In this document: piece after piece, positions 9,584 to 18,663 of the stretch | Layout: the number at the start of each line of letters is the position of its first letter | Position numbering within the stretch: position 1 is the stretch's first letter | DNA from: Runella aurantiaca | GTDB taxonomy: Bacteria > Bacteroidota > Bacteroidia > Cytophagales > Spirosomataceae | DNA: 59,006 nucleotides | Direction: 5' to 3' | Assembly (NCBI RefSeq): GCF_003339505.1 | Contig: NZ_QPIW01000041.1 | Coordinates: 1-59,006 of the forward strand | Translations under genes and position numbers: made by a program | Notes under the pieces: model-generated | The model's database searches: none | What the model saw: the letters and a program-made list of their open reading frames with translations, nothing else | Told to the model about the DNA's origin: nothing

Positions 9584-10453
9584 ATGCAGGCAATTCTTCG
9601 AAAAGTAAATCCTTCGGCCGATTATTCGTTCATTGCTCGAATTGATAATCTTCCTTTTTTGTACGAGAAATGGCATTTCCATCCCGAATTTGAGTTAAAT
9701 CATATACTTGAAAGTCGAGGAACGCGGTTTGTGGGTGATAGTATCGAGGAATTTGAAGAAGGCGATTTAACCTTTGTGGGGAGCAATTTACCTCACGTTT
9801 GGAAAAACGACAACAACTATTTTTTGCCCGATTCAACCCTACGGGCCAAAGCCCGGGTGGTTCAGTTTCTGCCCGATTGTTTTGGCCTAGATTTTCTAAA
9901 ATTAAAGGAAATGGAGAACATCCGCCGCCTGTTTGAAAAAGCAAAAAGGGGGCTGAGAGTGATGGGAAAAACGAAGGAAAAAGTAGGTGCGTTGATGGCG
10001 CAACTCGTAGAGAATCCCAGCGGAATACAGCGAATAGGGTTATTTTTAAACATTCTCGAAGCCTTGGCCGAATCGGAAGAAGTGGCCTTTTTGAGCAGCG
10101 AAGGTTTTCTTGATTCATATCATAGGTTTGATACTGATACCATCAACCGTGTGTATGAGTTTACGCTTTCCCAGTTTAATCGCAAAATTTTGATTGAAGA
10201 AGCCGCCGCCCTAGCGCATATGTCGGTGGCTAATTTTTGTCGGTATTTCAAAAACCGCACCCAAAAAACCTACGTTCAATTCCTGACTGAAGTACGCATC
10301 GGTTATGCCTGTCGGATGTTGATTGAAAACAAAAAAAGCATTCAGCAAATCGCCTTCGACTGCGGGTTTCATAATCTTTCTAATTTCAACCGCGCCTTCA
10401 AAATGCTTAAAAATCAGAACCCCACTTCGTATCGAGCGGCGTTTAGTGAATAG
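9584..10453 (+). CDS. AraC-family transcriptional regulator
   Basis: The 289-residue regulator has an N-terminal cupin-like sensing half (about 20-110, with HFHPEFELNHI) and two helix-turn-helix motifs at the C-terminus (about 190-285: EEAAALAHMSVANFCRYFK and QQIAFDCGFHNLSNFNRAFK). Proteins of this shape bind a sugar or sugar acid and activate nearby catabolic genes. It is divergent from the FAH operon, which is its obvious target. No operator could be read with confidence in the shared AT-rich 211-bp region. Confidence 0.88.
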   Translation: MQAILRKVNPSADYSFIARIDNLPFLYEKWHFHPEFELNHILESRGTRFVGDSIEEFEEGDLTFVGSNLPHVWKNDNNYFLPDSTLRAKARVVQFLPDCFGLDFLKLKEMENIRRLFEKAKRGLRVMGKTKEKVGALMAQLVENPSGIQRIGLFLNILEALAESEEVAFLSSEGFLDSYHRFDTDTINRVYEFTLSQFNRKILIEEAAALAHMSVANFCRYFKNRTQKTYVQFLTEVRIGYACRMLIENKKSIQQIAFDCGFHNLSNFNRAFKMLKNQNPTSYRAAFSE

Positions 10454-10488
10454 AATTGAAGCAATTTTACTTTAATTTCCACCACCCA

Positions 10489-11244
10489 TTACAGCTTATA
10501 AATCACGGCATTGGCAATGATGCGGGTATAAATTTGGTTTTCAAAATCGGTGTAAGAATGCCCCGGTTGACTGTAAAAAACCCAGCCTTTTTCTACGGGC
10601 ATACACCACGCCGAGCGGTCTTGCATCCATACTTTGCCCGTGGTATCTTTCATTTTAAAACCCATTAAAACCGTGCGCGGGGTTTGAAAATTATGGTTTA
10701 GAAAAGCTTCGGTATTTTGCAAAACAAACCCTGGTAGTGTATTCTCTTGTGCCTGACCTTCGGAGGTGTAAAGGATTTGAGTATCGTAGGTGATTTTATG
10801 GGTAGTAATAAAATGATTGGGCGCCAGATTGACCACCTCCATTGCAATGTCGCCAACGAATTTGTAAGCGCCCTCCCCCGCTTCTTTTTTTGGTAAATCT
10901 ACGCCTAAAAAGGTAAACCATTCGTTGTTTTTTCGTTTTGCCGAGCTGATAGAATGGTGAAGGATGATAAGTTTACCGCCATTTTTTGCGTATTGAATAA
11001 ACGCTTTTTCTGGTCCCGAATCTAGGTCTTTGTGAATGTACACAATCACCGCCCTAAAGCTTTCCAATGAGCGCGGCAAGCTGGTTTGAAAAACAATTTT
11101 GGTCGTAATTCCCTCCTGTACTTTCAATGATTTTGCCAACACCTGCATAGCAGGAATTTCGTCGGCTACAATCAAGACCTCCTGAGAATTGGTTTTTATA
11201 ATGAAGCTAAAAAACAAGAGGAATAAAGTAACATATTGTCTCAT
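10489..11244 (-). CDS. Secreted ThuA-like domain protein
   Basis: The 251-residue protein starts with a signal peptide (hydrophobic 5-17, cleavage near TNSQE). The rest resembles a ThuA-like, glutamine-amidotransferase-type fold: VLIVADEIPAM at the start, RAVIVYIHKD, NGGKLIILHHS, then a late QPGHSYTDFEN block. ThuA proteins belong to 3-keto-disaccharide metabolism in rhizobia. It is the last gene on the minus-strand saccharide cluster, 240 bp after the GH36-like gene, in which no other gene is seen. A second, better ThuA homologue lies at 26604-27587. Confidence 0.65.
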   Translation of the reverse strand: MRQYVTLFLLFFSFIIKTNSQEVLIVADEIPAMQVLAKSLKVQEGITTKIVFQTSLPRSLESFRAVIVYIHKDLDSGPEKAFIQYAKNGGKLIILHHSISSAKRKNNEWFTFLGVDLPKKEAGEGAYKFVGDIAMEVVNLAPNHFITTHKITYDTQILYTSEGQAQENTLPGFVLQNTEAFLNHNFQTPRTVLMGFKMKDTTGKVWMQDRSAWCMPVEKGWVFYSQPGHSYTDFENQIYTRIIANAVIYKL

Positions 11245-11484
11245 AGCTTTTTAGAATGTTATACTGTTTTTTAAATCTTAGCCTTACAATCATCTCATTT
11301 ACAGTACTATAGTGCAATTTCATTCTCTCATTCAACCTCAATTGAGATAATATTTCGGATAATGACCCCAGCAATAAACATCATGCAAAGGCAAAAGTTT
11401 TAGAATCTCTCCCAAAAAATCCTTTATTGTTTTTCAAACTTCCTTTATCAGCACATTTATACCAGCGCTCTGAAAGATTCTCTT

Positions 11485-13545
11485 TCATTTTACCACGTAC
11501 TTGTATAAAGCAAAACTATTTTTGAGAGGCAATTCAAATTCAACATAACCCCCGTAGAGAACTTGTCCCTCAAACGATTTTCCGCTACCCGCCACCGCTG
11601 TAAAAGTGACGCGTTGGCCCGCCGAAAACCACGTTTTTACCGACGATTTTACGGCTCCATTGTCTTCCCTAAACACTAAGATATAACCTTCTTTTACATT
11701 TCCAATAGACTGAAAACCTGTCCATTGCTTTCCGTTGGGTTCGTTGCCGATTGGAAAGATTTGCCCTGCGTGAATTTTAGTGTTATGCTGAAGGTATGTC
11801 TTGATTAGTTTTCCCGTAGCGAAGGCTTCTTCTGGCAAGCCTGTACCTTCAAACCACGCCAGCGGCTGCGCAAACATCGTGATGGCAAATAGGTAATCGA
11901 ACGAATAATTTTTGGGAGCAAAAGGGTCATTCGTTGGATATTTATCAACGTTTCGCCATTTATTCAAAAACTCGATTTGGAGGTTTTGCGCGGGAACGTA
12001 TTTAGAAAGCATCCATAAATTACGTAGGGTTGTATAGGGATAATAGTTGGTCCAATCGGTATAGCGATTTTCGAGAAAGATATTCCCGTATTCATTAAAA
12101 TAATGATACCCACCGCGCCGCGCCGCCGTCACGTCAAGGTTAAACACTACGTTATGATTTGTATTGAGGCTTACTTTATCCAAAAACTTCCTAAAATTTA
12201 CCTCGGCCAATTTATCGGGCAAGTTTACCCCGTCGATTTTGAAAGTCCGAATTCCGTATTTTTGATACAACCCAATCAGCGCATCGGCGTCTTTTTCCCA
12301 GTATTGATTGCTGTTGTCTTTACTTGGATTGAACCACAGGCACACTTCAATTTCCAGCTCTTTGGCTCTTTTTAGAACGGGCGTAAGCCCGTTGGGAAAC
12401 TTTTCAGGATGAGGCTCCCAGTAATTTTTATTGTCCCAAATATTGTTTAAAGAGCCACCTTTGAGCGCCGAATTGGAAGAGCGCCCCGATTGCCAGCCGT
12501 CATCCAACTGAAAATGGGTAATGCCTAACTTAGCCCCTGCTTCCAATTCTGCCAACGCAAATTGTTCCCGAACCCGCGTATCTTGCCCCCGATCTCCCCA
12601 AGTATTCATCAGCACCATTTCATCCCGCCCCAGCTTGTGCGTACGAAGATTACGTTGGTACAAACGCAGGGCTTTGTAGCGGTTTAACTCGTCGCCCGAG
12701 TAAACACCCGTGACATATCCATAGCCGCGCCGCCATTCGGTTGGGTGCAAATCTGTGGGATTTAGCCCCGCCCCAATGACCCGGAATGTGCCAAATTCAG
12801 TAAGAAAATCACCCCCCGGATACGCCAACTGAACATTGGAAGTAGGCGCTTCTTTTAGGATAAATATCCCTTCATCGCTCACTTTGTCGTGGGCAAAAAG
12901 TAAATTGCCCCGGTACAGATTTGGGCGGTACGAAATAGATTCTTCCTTATGGACGAGATTATTGAAGCGGTCGGTGATGTCCGAAAACTCAACGGTACTG
13001 AGTTGCCAATGTTTGCCGGGAAGTTCTAGTTTTTCAATGACCGGCGCATTGGTGACGGTGTTGTTGGAGATGAGCTGTTCGAGATTAACCATATCGGCCA
13101 AATTAATGCCGGGTTGCAGCCAAAACGCAATCGTAGAGCCTCGATAGTACAAATCACAGGCAATGACCGCGCAGTTGGGATACAACCGCAACACACGTTT
13201 TATCTCTAACCTATCCAACGTATAGGTAATTTCAGCTTCCAAATGTGCAGGTGCTACGGCATTTTCAGGGACTATTTTGACAGAAAACTGGGCTTTTTCA
13301 CCTACTTCAGATTGTCCTGGAAAGTCCAAATCTGCTTTTTTTGTGGTCGTTTTCCATACCTTTCCACTGGTTTTGTCGGTCAAAGAGCAGGTTATCAGGT
13401 TTCCTCCATTCCAAAAATATTTTCGCTCAATTAATTGATTTTCAACAATCAACGTATCATTTTTAAGTTCGGCCCGGCAAGTATTTACGCCTTGCGCCAT
13501 CAGCCCAGTGCTTATCATGAAACACAATACGACGAGGTTTCTCAT
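11485..13545 (-). CDS. Secreted alpha-galactosidase-like glycoside hydrolase (GH36-type)
   Basis: The 686-residue protein starts at the ATG at 13545, which opens a clear signal peptide ending in GLMAQG; an in-frame ATG at 13572 would add nine residues before it. An N-terminal beta-sandwich (about 20-290) precedes a TIM barrel with HFQLDDGWQSG and the nucleophile motif FKIDGVN (about residue 400), as in GH36/GH27 retaining enzymes, and a beta C-terminal domain. The substrate bond is uncertain because GH36 includes alpha-galactosidases and alpha-N-acetylgalactosaminidases. The upstream heparinase-like gene ends 27 bases before, so the two are co-transcribed. Confidence 0.75.
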   Translation of the reverse strand: MRNLVVLCFMISTGLMAQGVNTCRAELKNDTLIVENQLIERKYFWNGGNLITCSLTDKTSGKVWKTTTKKADLDFPGQSEVGEKAQFSVKIVPENAVAPAHLEAEITYTLDRLEIKRVLRLYPNCAVIACDLYYRGSTIAFWLQPGINLADMVNLEQLISNNTVTNAPVIEKLELPGKHWQLSTVEFSDITDRFNNLVHKEESISYRPNLYRGNLLFAHDKVSDEGIFILKEAPTSNVQLAYPGGDFLTEFGTFRVIGAGLNPTDLHPTEWRRGYGYVTGVYSGDELNRYKALRLYQRNLRTHKLGRDEMVLMNTWGDRGQDTRVREQFALAELEAGAKLGITHFQLDDGWQSGRSSNSALKGGSLNNIWDNKNYWEPHPEKFPNGLTPVLKRAKELEIEVCLWFNPSKDNSNQYWEKDADALIGLYQKYGIRTFKIDGVNLPDKLAEVNFRKFLDKVSLNTNHNVVFNLDVTAARRGGYHYFNEYGNIFLENRYTDWTNYYPYTTLRNLWMLSKYVPAQNLQIEFLNKWRNVDKYPTNDPFAPKNYSFDYLFAITMFAQPLAWFEGTGLPEEAFATGKLIKTYLQHNTKIHAGQIFPIGNEPNGKQWTGFQSIGNVKEGYILVFREDNGAVKSSVKTWFSAGQRVTFTAVAGSGKSFEGQVLYGGYVEFELPLKNSFALYKYVVK

Positions 13546-13572
13546 TACTATTCTGTTTTTTGTCGAAAGCAC

Positions 13573-15627
13573 TTACTCTTTTTCTGATTTTATCACGACG
13601 CCATTGCGGTCCAAAAACGGAACGCGCACCACCCACGAACCTTTGCCAGATTCGGTGATTTTCACCATGACATGGTCGTTGGTTTTTGATAAAATCGAGG
13701 TTTTTAACTTGGGCCCTTTACCCTCAGAAGGCCATAAAATCCAGACGAAAGTGTCATCGGCGGGTAATTTACGCGAATAAATGCCCGTAGGATTTGGCAC
13801 ATACGCATTGTAAACTCGGCTATACCACCCCTGAATCGTGGGGCTTTCCTGTCCTTTTACCAAAGTCATCTGCCACCCTTGCGTATCAACAGGGATTATT
13901 TGAAGATTACCGTAGTCGTTTTTTGTGAACATATTTCCATTGGCATCAATTTCAACGGTGCAATCAGGGTGCCAATGCCAAAGGGTTTCGATGGTGCGGG
14001 GGCGGTCCGTTTTCAATTGGTCGGCTACCACCCAAAACTTATCTCGTAGGTACACCACCGAGCGGGTATGTTCAAACGTACCCACTAAATCGGCAAATGC
14101 GCTCATCTTTCCAGAGCCATAATCGTGGTCTTTTCCGACAAAAAAATGGTTTTCAGGGGTAGGTTCAGTTGTCACTTTGGGGCCTGCGGCCTGCCCTTTT
14201 CCATCCACCAAAACCAAGTTGTGCCCTTGGCTACCCAAGGCATATTTTCTAAATTTCTGCGCTACGCTTCCCGTATACGCAAATCTACCCGCATCCACCA
14301 ACAAATCGCGGCCGTAGGCTACTACTGATAAATGTAGCTTGTCATTGTGCTGATGGCCGCTTCCCCAGGGGCCCACGTCCAAAAACGACCAATGCGCTTT
14401 TTCGCCGTACCCACTGCGGGAAATCAACTGCCCCGCCCAAGGGAAAAATACCGAAGGCGCGGCGTTGGGCTTTGTCCCTTGGGCACCGTTTGATACGACG
14501 TATGTCCAATCATAACGCTCGTATTTTTGGGCTGCAGCTTGTACATTTTGTCGATTATTGTTCAAGTCCGAATCGTTGTTCAATATCCCAAAACCATCAG
14601 GTCGGATTGTCATGGCAAGGTAGTTCCACATATCCTGCAAGGTTTTGTTGTAATATTCAGAAAGCATCACCCCCGCTTTTTGACAGGTTTCGGCAAACTG
14701 ACTAAAATTCAAAAGCGCTACATAATGATAACTTGAGGATAATTCCGTTTGGGTACCATCAGGATACACTTGTTCTTTCATGCTTGCGGTCATGGCTTTG
14801 ATGGAGTAGTCGAGCCACGAAGGTGATTCTTTCCACTCCGGCCACGCCGTTGCCACTACCGCAAGGCCCGACATTTCCATGGTGAGCCAATTTCCCTGCG
14901 CATGAAAATTTCGGGCGTAGTGCGCATGATGGGGCAAGCTGCTGAGTATCAACAATTGAGTGGCGGGGCTGATTTGCTCCGTATTCCATAATCCATAAAA
15001 AACTTTTTCCCATACTTTTTCCCGAAAGCTCACTTCTAGACCACGCCACATGGCTGTTCGGCTGTTTTTGGCAGGATAAGGCCAACTACTAATCACCCAA
15101 CTTTTTACAAATGAATCTACATATTGCAGATACTGAAGGTTGCCCGTTTCAAAATATGCCTCAATCACGTCCCGTATGGGGTAATGGCGGTTGAGCGCCC
15201 ACGCCCATTCCAAATCATTTTCGGGGCCAGTATGCGCCCATTTCAAATGTCCGTCGGGTAGGCGGGGTGTCTTACCCTTTACCTCTTGAAAAGTAAAAAC
15301 ATCCTTCACGATGGAGTCGGCATCAGCCCTCGTTTTCAGTGATTTAAGGGGTAGTTTTTGGCTTGGAAGTACCCGTTTCGATTTGGCATAATACGCCAAC
15401 AAATGGCGGCCTGCCAAAGGTAAATTATTTGAAACATAGGCTTTTTTTACCTCTTCTAACCCTGGATATTCTAAATTCAGGTTTTGAAAAATAAAGTTAA
15501 TTTGTTCGGGATAGACCGCACATACTTCTTCTACGGTGGTAAGCTTTTTCCAATCGGTTTGGGCCCATGAAACAATTGAAAATAAAAATAAACAAAGGAA
15601 AATGGTGGTGATAAATTTGATTTTCAT
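13573..15627 (-). CDS. Secreted heparinase II/III-family polysaccharide lyase
   Basis: The 684-residue protein starts at the ATG at 15627, at the head of a signal peptide (hydrophobic 6-18, ending in SWAQT); earlier in-frame sequence gives a 34-residue tail with no signal character. An alpha/alpha-barrel N-terminal half (about 90-360) has the family blocks GNWLTMEMSG and ELSSSYHYVAL. The C-terminal beta half carries GPWGSGHQHNDKLHLSVVAYG, whose histidines and tyrosine are the likely catalytic and metal site. Such enzymes cleave uronic acid-containing glycans (heparin/heparan, alginate). The exact PL family was not resolved. It pairs with the GH36-like gene downstream. Confidence 0.78.
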   Translation of the reverse strand: MKIKFITTIFLCLFLFSIVSWAQTDWKKLTTVEEVCAVYPEQINFIFQNLNLEYPGLEEVKKAYVSNNLPLAGRHLLAYYAKSKRVLPSQKLPLKSLKTRADADSIVKDVFTFQEVKGKTPRLPDGHLKWAHTGPENDLEWAWALNRHYPIRDVIEAYFETGNLQYLQYVDSFVKSWVISSWPYPAKNSRTAMWRGLEVSFREKVWEKVFYGLWNTEQISPATQLLILSSLPHHAHYARNFHAQGNWLTMEMSGLAVVATAWPEWKESPSWLDYSIKAMTASMKEQVYPDGTQTELSSSYHYVALLNFSQFAETCQKAGVMLSEYYNKTLQDMWNYLAMTIRPDGFGILNNDSDLNNNRQNVQAAAQKYERYDWTYVVSNGAQGTKPNAAPSVFFPWAGQLISRSGYGEKAHWSFLDVGPWGSGHQHNDKLHLSVVAYGRDLLVDAGRFAYTGSVAQKFRKYALGSQGHNLVLVDGKGQAAGPKVTTEPTPENHFFVGKDHDYGSGKMSAFADLVGTFEHTRSVVYLRDKFWVVADQLKTDRPRTIETLWHWHPDCTVEIDANGNMFTKNDYGNLQIIPVDTQGWQMTLVKGQESPTIQGWYSRVYNAYVPNPTGIYSRKLPADDTFVWILWPSEGKGPKLKTSILSKTNDHVMVKITESGKGSWVVRVPFLDRNGVVIKSEKE

Positions 15628-15813
15628 CCGTAGAAGTGTTTGAATAATCTGATAATTTGGATAAAAACGATGGAAAACAAACTCAACAAAATAGGAGGTG
15701 ACTCGTACTAAACCCACTGGATTGACCAATCGCAGAAGATTTATTGAGTTAACCCATTAATATCAATAAGCAATATCAAAAGGGCTTTTAAGAGCCTATT
15801 TTACCAAAAACTT

Positions 15814-16617
15814 CTATTCTACAAACGCAATTCGGCTCCATTTTTCGGGTAAATGGGTATCATAAATACCATGCGAGGTGAGTGACATGGCGGGGTGGGG
15901 CTGCACTTCTTTTCCCCCGACCATCAATTTTTGAAATCTTCCCAAAAACATCCTCCAAATATCCCCGTTGGTGGGAGGAAGAGAACGCCCATTGGCCAAG
16001 AGATGCAAACTGCTCCAAGGAATAGAAATCTCCAAACTCCAGCCTTTGTCAACGTCGGAGTTATCGTTCAATGTTCCGTCAATGTACACCGACGTTTCCA
16101 ATCCTGGCAGGTCAAAATTGGTAAACGCCCAGCGAATCCCACGCGGGTTCGTCCCTTTCCAAAACGAAGCCCCGCTCCGATCATAATCACCGCCAAAGGT
16201 GTACGCCTGTGGCTGGTGGACATCAAAGGACGGAGTATCAAATTTGCTGCCTTTGGTGTAGGCGTCTTTCCAAATAAAAAATACTTCGTAAATGGTGTTT
16301 GCGGCGTTGATTTCCAACTCATAATAACAATCGCCGCCGTCGATAAACACTTCTAAGTCATTTTCCAAAAAAACAATACTATCTCGCTGGGTTTGGTAAG
16401 CCTCCACAAAAGGCTCCTCGGCTACAAAGGCAATGTACAAATGGGTCTCGTTCCAAAGAACCGCCGTTTGGGTGTTGTACATTCCTGGGACACCCGTCAC
16501 CATATCCACCAATCTTTTGCTCCATTGGGCATTTTTCCAAACATCCTTGGTCACGTTTCCGTCGATTATGATGGACGTTGAAATCTTTTGGGCTTGATAA
16601 TCAGGGGCACTATTCAT
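15814..16617 (-). CDS. Carbohydrate-binding CBM9-like protein
   Basis: The 267-residue protein is a single CBM9-like beta-sandwich: DGNVTKDVWKNAQWS near the start, LYIAFVAEEP, LENDLEVFIDGG-CYYELEINA, and WSLEISIPWSSL late. The domain is found in carbohydrate-active proteins and in free-standing Bacteroidota proteins of this size. No signal peptide is visible, which is odd because the neighbours are exported; either it is cytoplasmic or the start was misread. It sits between the isomerase and the lyase in a minus-strand cluster. Confidence 0.72.
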   Translation of the reverse strand: MNSAPDYQAQKISTSIIIDGNVTKDVWKNAQWSKRLVDMVTGVPGMYNTQTAVLWNETHLYIAFVAEEPFVEAYQTQRDSIVFLENDLEVFIDGGDCYYELEINAANTIYEVFFIWKDAYTKGSKFDTPSFDVHQPQAYTFGGDYDRSGASFWKGTNPRGIRWAFTNFDLPGLETSVYIDGTLNDNSDVDKGWSLEISIPWSSLHLLANGRSLPPTNGDIWRMFLGRFQKLMVGGKEVQPHPAMSLTSHGIYDTHLPEKWSRIAFVE

Positions 16618-16686
16618 GGTGAACAGAGATGGGTTATCTGTTTTACTTAATCAACCCCAATTCAATTTCTGGGGCGTTTTTGACGG

Positions 16687-17607
16687 CTAAAAATATTTTT
16701 TCATTGCTTTGGGATAGTCTGGGAAAACCGCTTCGGGTTCTTCAATTTCTGGATGCCAGCGTTTTTCCCATTCAAAGCTGTAATAACCTTTGTAACCATT
16801 TTTTTCCAACGCCGTTATCGCTTCCGCTAACGGGGCTTCTCCTTGCCCAATCCTGACATAGTGCAATTTTTCGTCTACTATCTTAACATCTTTAATGTGC
16901 ACGTGACGGATGTATTGTTTCAATTTATCATGTACTTCGGTCGGCGTTTCTTTCGTAACCGTCCACATATTGACCACGTCCCAAATAAGCCCAATCTGTG
17001 GGTGTTTGGCCGCCTGCATGATTTGAGATAAAATTTCTTTGCCGACCACTTTACCGTGAGATTCAAGCAATACATTCACATTTTTTCCTTCTGCATATTT
17101 ACCAAGCTCCAACAAGCCATTGATAATCAACTCAATGGTTTTGTCTCTATCCTGTTCTTTGGGCAAGTCGTTGGGAAATACGCGTACGTTGGGGCAGTTT
17201 AATTGCTGGGCCAAATCAATGAAACGTTTGGCTTCGTCAAGGTTGGTTTTACGAAGAACTGGATCAGCAATGTGCATATTGGCAGATGCTCCCAAACCCA
17301 CTATTTTTATCCCTTTGTCATTTGCTTTTTTCAACGATTCTTTGATTTGAGTCGCGTTGCTAAACTCTGGACACTTCGTTAAATCCATTTCGTTAAGAAT
17401 TCCCCGAATTTCAATCCCTTTGTATTTATGCTCCGCCGCGAAGTTAAGAATGGTATCAAAAGACCATTTGGGACACCCCAAAGTCGAAAACGAAAAAAGA
17501 GGGTTTGTTTTTTTGACCTCAAATGAAAAGCCCGCAAAGGCTAAACCCAGCAGCCCAGAAGTTGATTGGAGAAAATCACGTCGGGTAGAATTCATTAACT
17601 TGTTCAT
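16687..17607 (-). CDS. Exported sugar phosphate isomerase/epimerase-type TIM-barrel protein
   Basis: The 306-residue protein begins with a Tat-like signal (STRRDFLQSTSGLLGLAF). A xylose-isomerase-like TIM barrel follows: KYKGIEIRGI, NVRVFPNDLP, NVLLESHGKVV, IGLIWDVVN, YIRHVHIKDVK and YYSFEWEKRW supply the typical metal-binding Glu, Asp and His. Initiation could be at 17607 or 17595. These exported isomerase-like proteins occur with Gfo/Idh/MocA and DUF1080 proteins in Bacteroidota and act in keto-sugar processing. A relative lies at 54033-54890. Confidence 0.78.
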   Translation of the reverse strand: MNKLMNSTRRDFLQSTSGLLGLAFAGFSFEVKKTNPLFSFSTLGCPKWSFDTILNFAAEHKYKGIEIRGILNEMDLTKCPEFSNATQIKESLKKANDKGIKIVGLGASANMHIADPVLRKTNLDEAKRFIDLAQQLNCPNVRVFPNDLPKEQDRDKTIELIINGLLELGKYAEGKNVNVLLESHGKVVGKEILSQIMQAAKHPQIGLIWDVVNMWTVTKETPTEVHDKLKQYIRHVHIKDVKIVDEKLHYVRIGQGEAPLAEAITALEKNGYKGYYSFEWEKRWHPEIEEPEAVFPDYPKAMKKYF

Positions 17608-17672
17608 ATCTTCTGTTAGTCAATGCCTAAATGTTAAGAGGAATTATCGCCTTTTTATTACGGCTTGGTATG

Positions 17673-18398
17673 TTACAAAGGACGTATTTTGATATTTCTA
17701 AAAAACGCCTGATCGCCGTGGTATTGCAGCAAAATTCTACCCCGCTCGCCCGTACCGAAATTAGGCAAATCTTTGTATTTGCTCATCGCAATCAACCGAC
17801 GGTATTCATCGCTGTTGCGCTCATATTCAAGCACTTTAACACCGTTGAGCCAGTGCTCGGTATGATTCCCTTTCGACACAATTTTTGCCGTATTCCACTC
17901 CCCTATTTTTCTAACGGGTTTATCTTTAGCCGCAGGAATCATGTCATAGAGTGATGCAATGGTACGGTTTCCATCGCGCCCCATTTTGGCATCGGGGTGT
18001 TTGTCATCATCCAATAGCTGAAATTCAAGCCCCAACCCAGACTTGGGCAGATTGGGGTCAACGAAGTATTTAATTCCGCTGTTGCCGCGTTCGGTGAGCT
18101 TAAAATCTATGCTTAACTCGAAATTACTGAACGCTTCGGTAGTCACAATGTCGCCGCCTTTACCTTCAGAAGGCTCCACGCTCAAGACGCCATCGCTTAT
18201 TTTCCATCCTTTTTCGGGAAATTTATCCAAAGCCGCACCTCTCCACCCGTTGGTAGTTTGCCCATCCCAGAGTAGTTTCACCCCTTGTTTTTTCTCATTT
18301 TTGGAGAGGGTATTAGGGGCCTGCTGCCCAAAACTTACATTAAACACCAGCAACAGAAGGGATAAAGAAGCGAAGTTTTTCATTTTACGTGGGTTCAT
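17673..18398 (-). CDS. Exported DUF1080 / 3-keto-disaccharide hydrolase-family protein
   Basis: The 241-residue protein has a signal peptide (starts possible at 18398 or 18383; cleavage near SFGQQ) and one DUF1080 jelly-roll domain (about 40-240, with [35 protein letters not shown] and [22 protein letters not shown] in blocks). Characterised DUF1080 proteins cleave 3-keto-glycosides. It is the first gene of the minus-strand saccharide cluster, divergent from the zinc-family dehydrogenase at 18664. With the isomerase, ThuA and Gfo/Idh genes it suggests oxidation-elimination cleavage of glycosides. Confidence 0.85.
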   Translation of the reverse strand: MNPRKMKNFASLSLLLLVFNVSFGQQAPNTLSKNEKKQGVKLLWDGQTTNGWRGAALDKFPEKGWKISDGVLSVEPSEGKGGDIVTTEAFSNFELSIDFKLTERGNSGIKYFVDPNLPKSGLGLEFQLLDDDKHPDAKMGRDGNRTIASLYDMIPAAKDKPVRKIGEWNTAKIVSKGNHTEHWLNGVKVLEYERNSDEYRRLIAMSKYKDLPNFGTGERGRILLQYHGDQAFFRNIKIRPL

Positions 18399-18663
18399 TC
18401 TTTCGGATTTTTAGTTGGAAAAGGGATTAGTTACCTACTTCTAACCAATTTAAGAATTATTGAAGTAATTTTTATCGCCAATCAGGATTGTTTAGCCAAT
18501 AATCATTTCACAAAAAGGAACTCATCACAGGCTGTTGAAATAAATAAAATGCCCGTAATTTACAGCAGATTTAAAGCCCCTAATCCAAACACCCAAAATC
18601 AAAATTCATTTTTCAAACCCTGATAGGCCCTTTTAGGGTCTTTCGGTTTATCATTCATAACGT

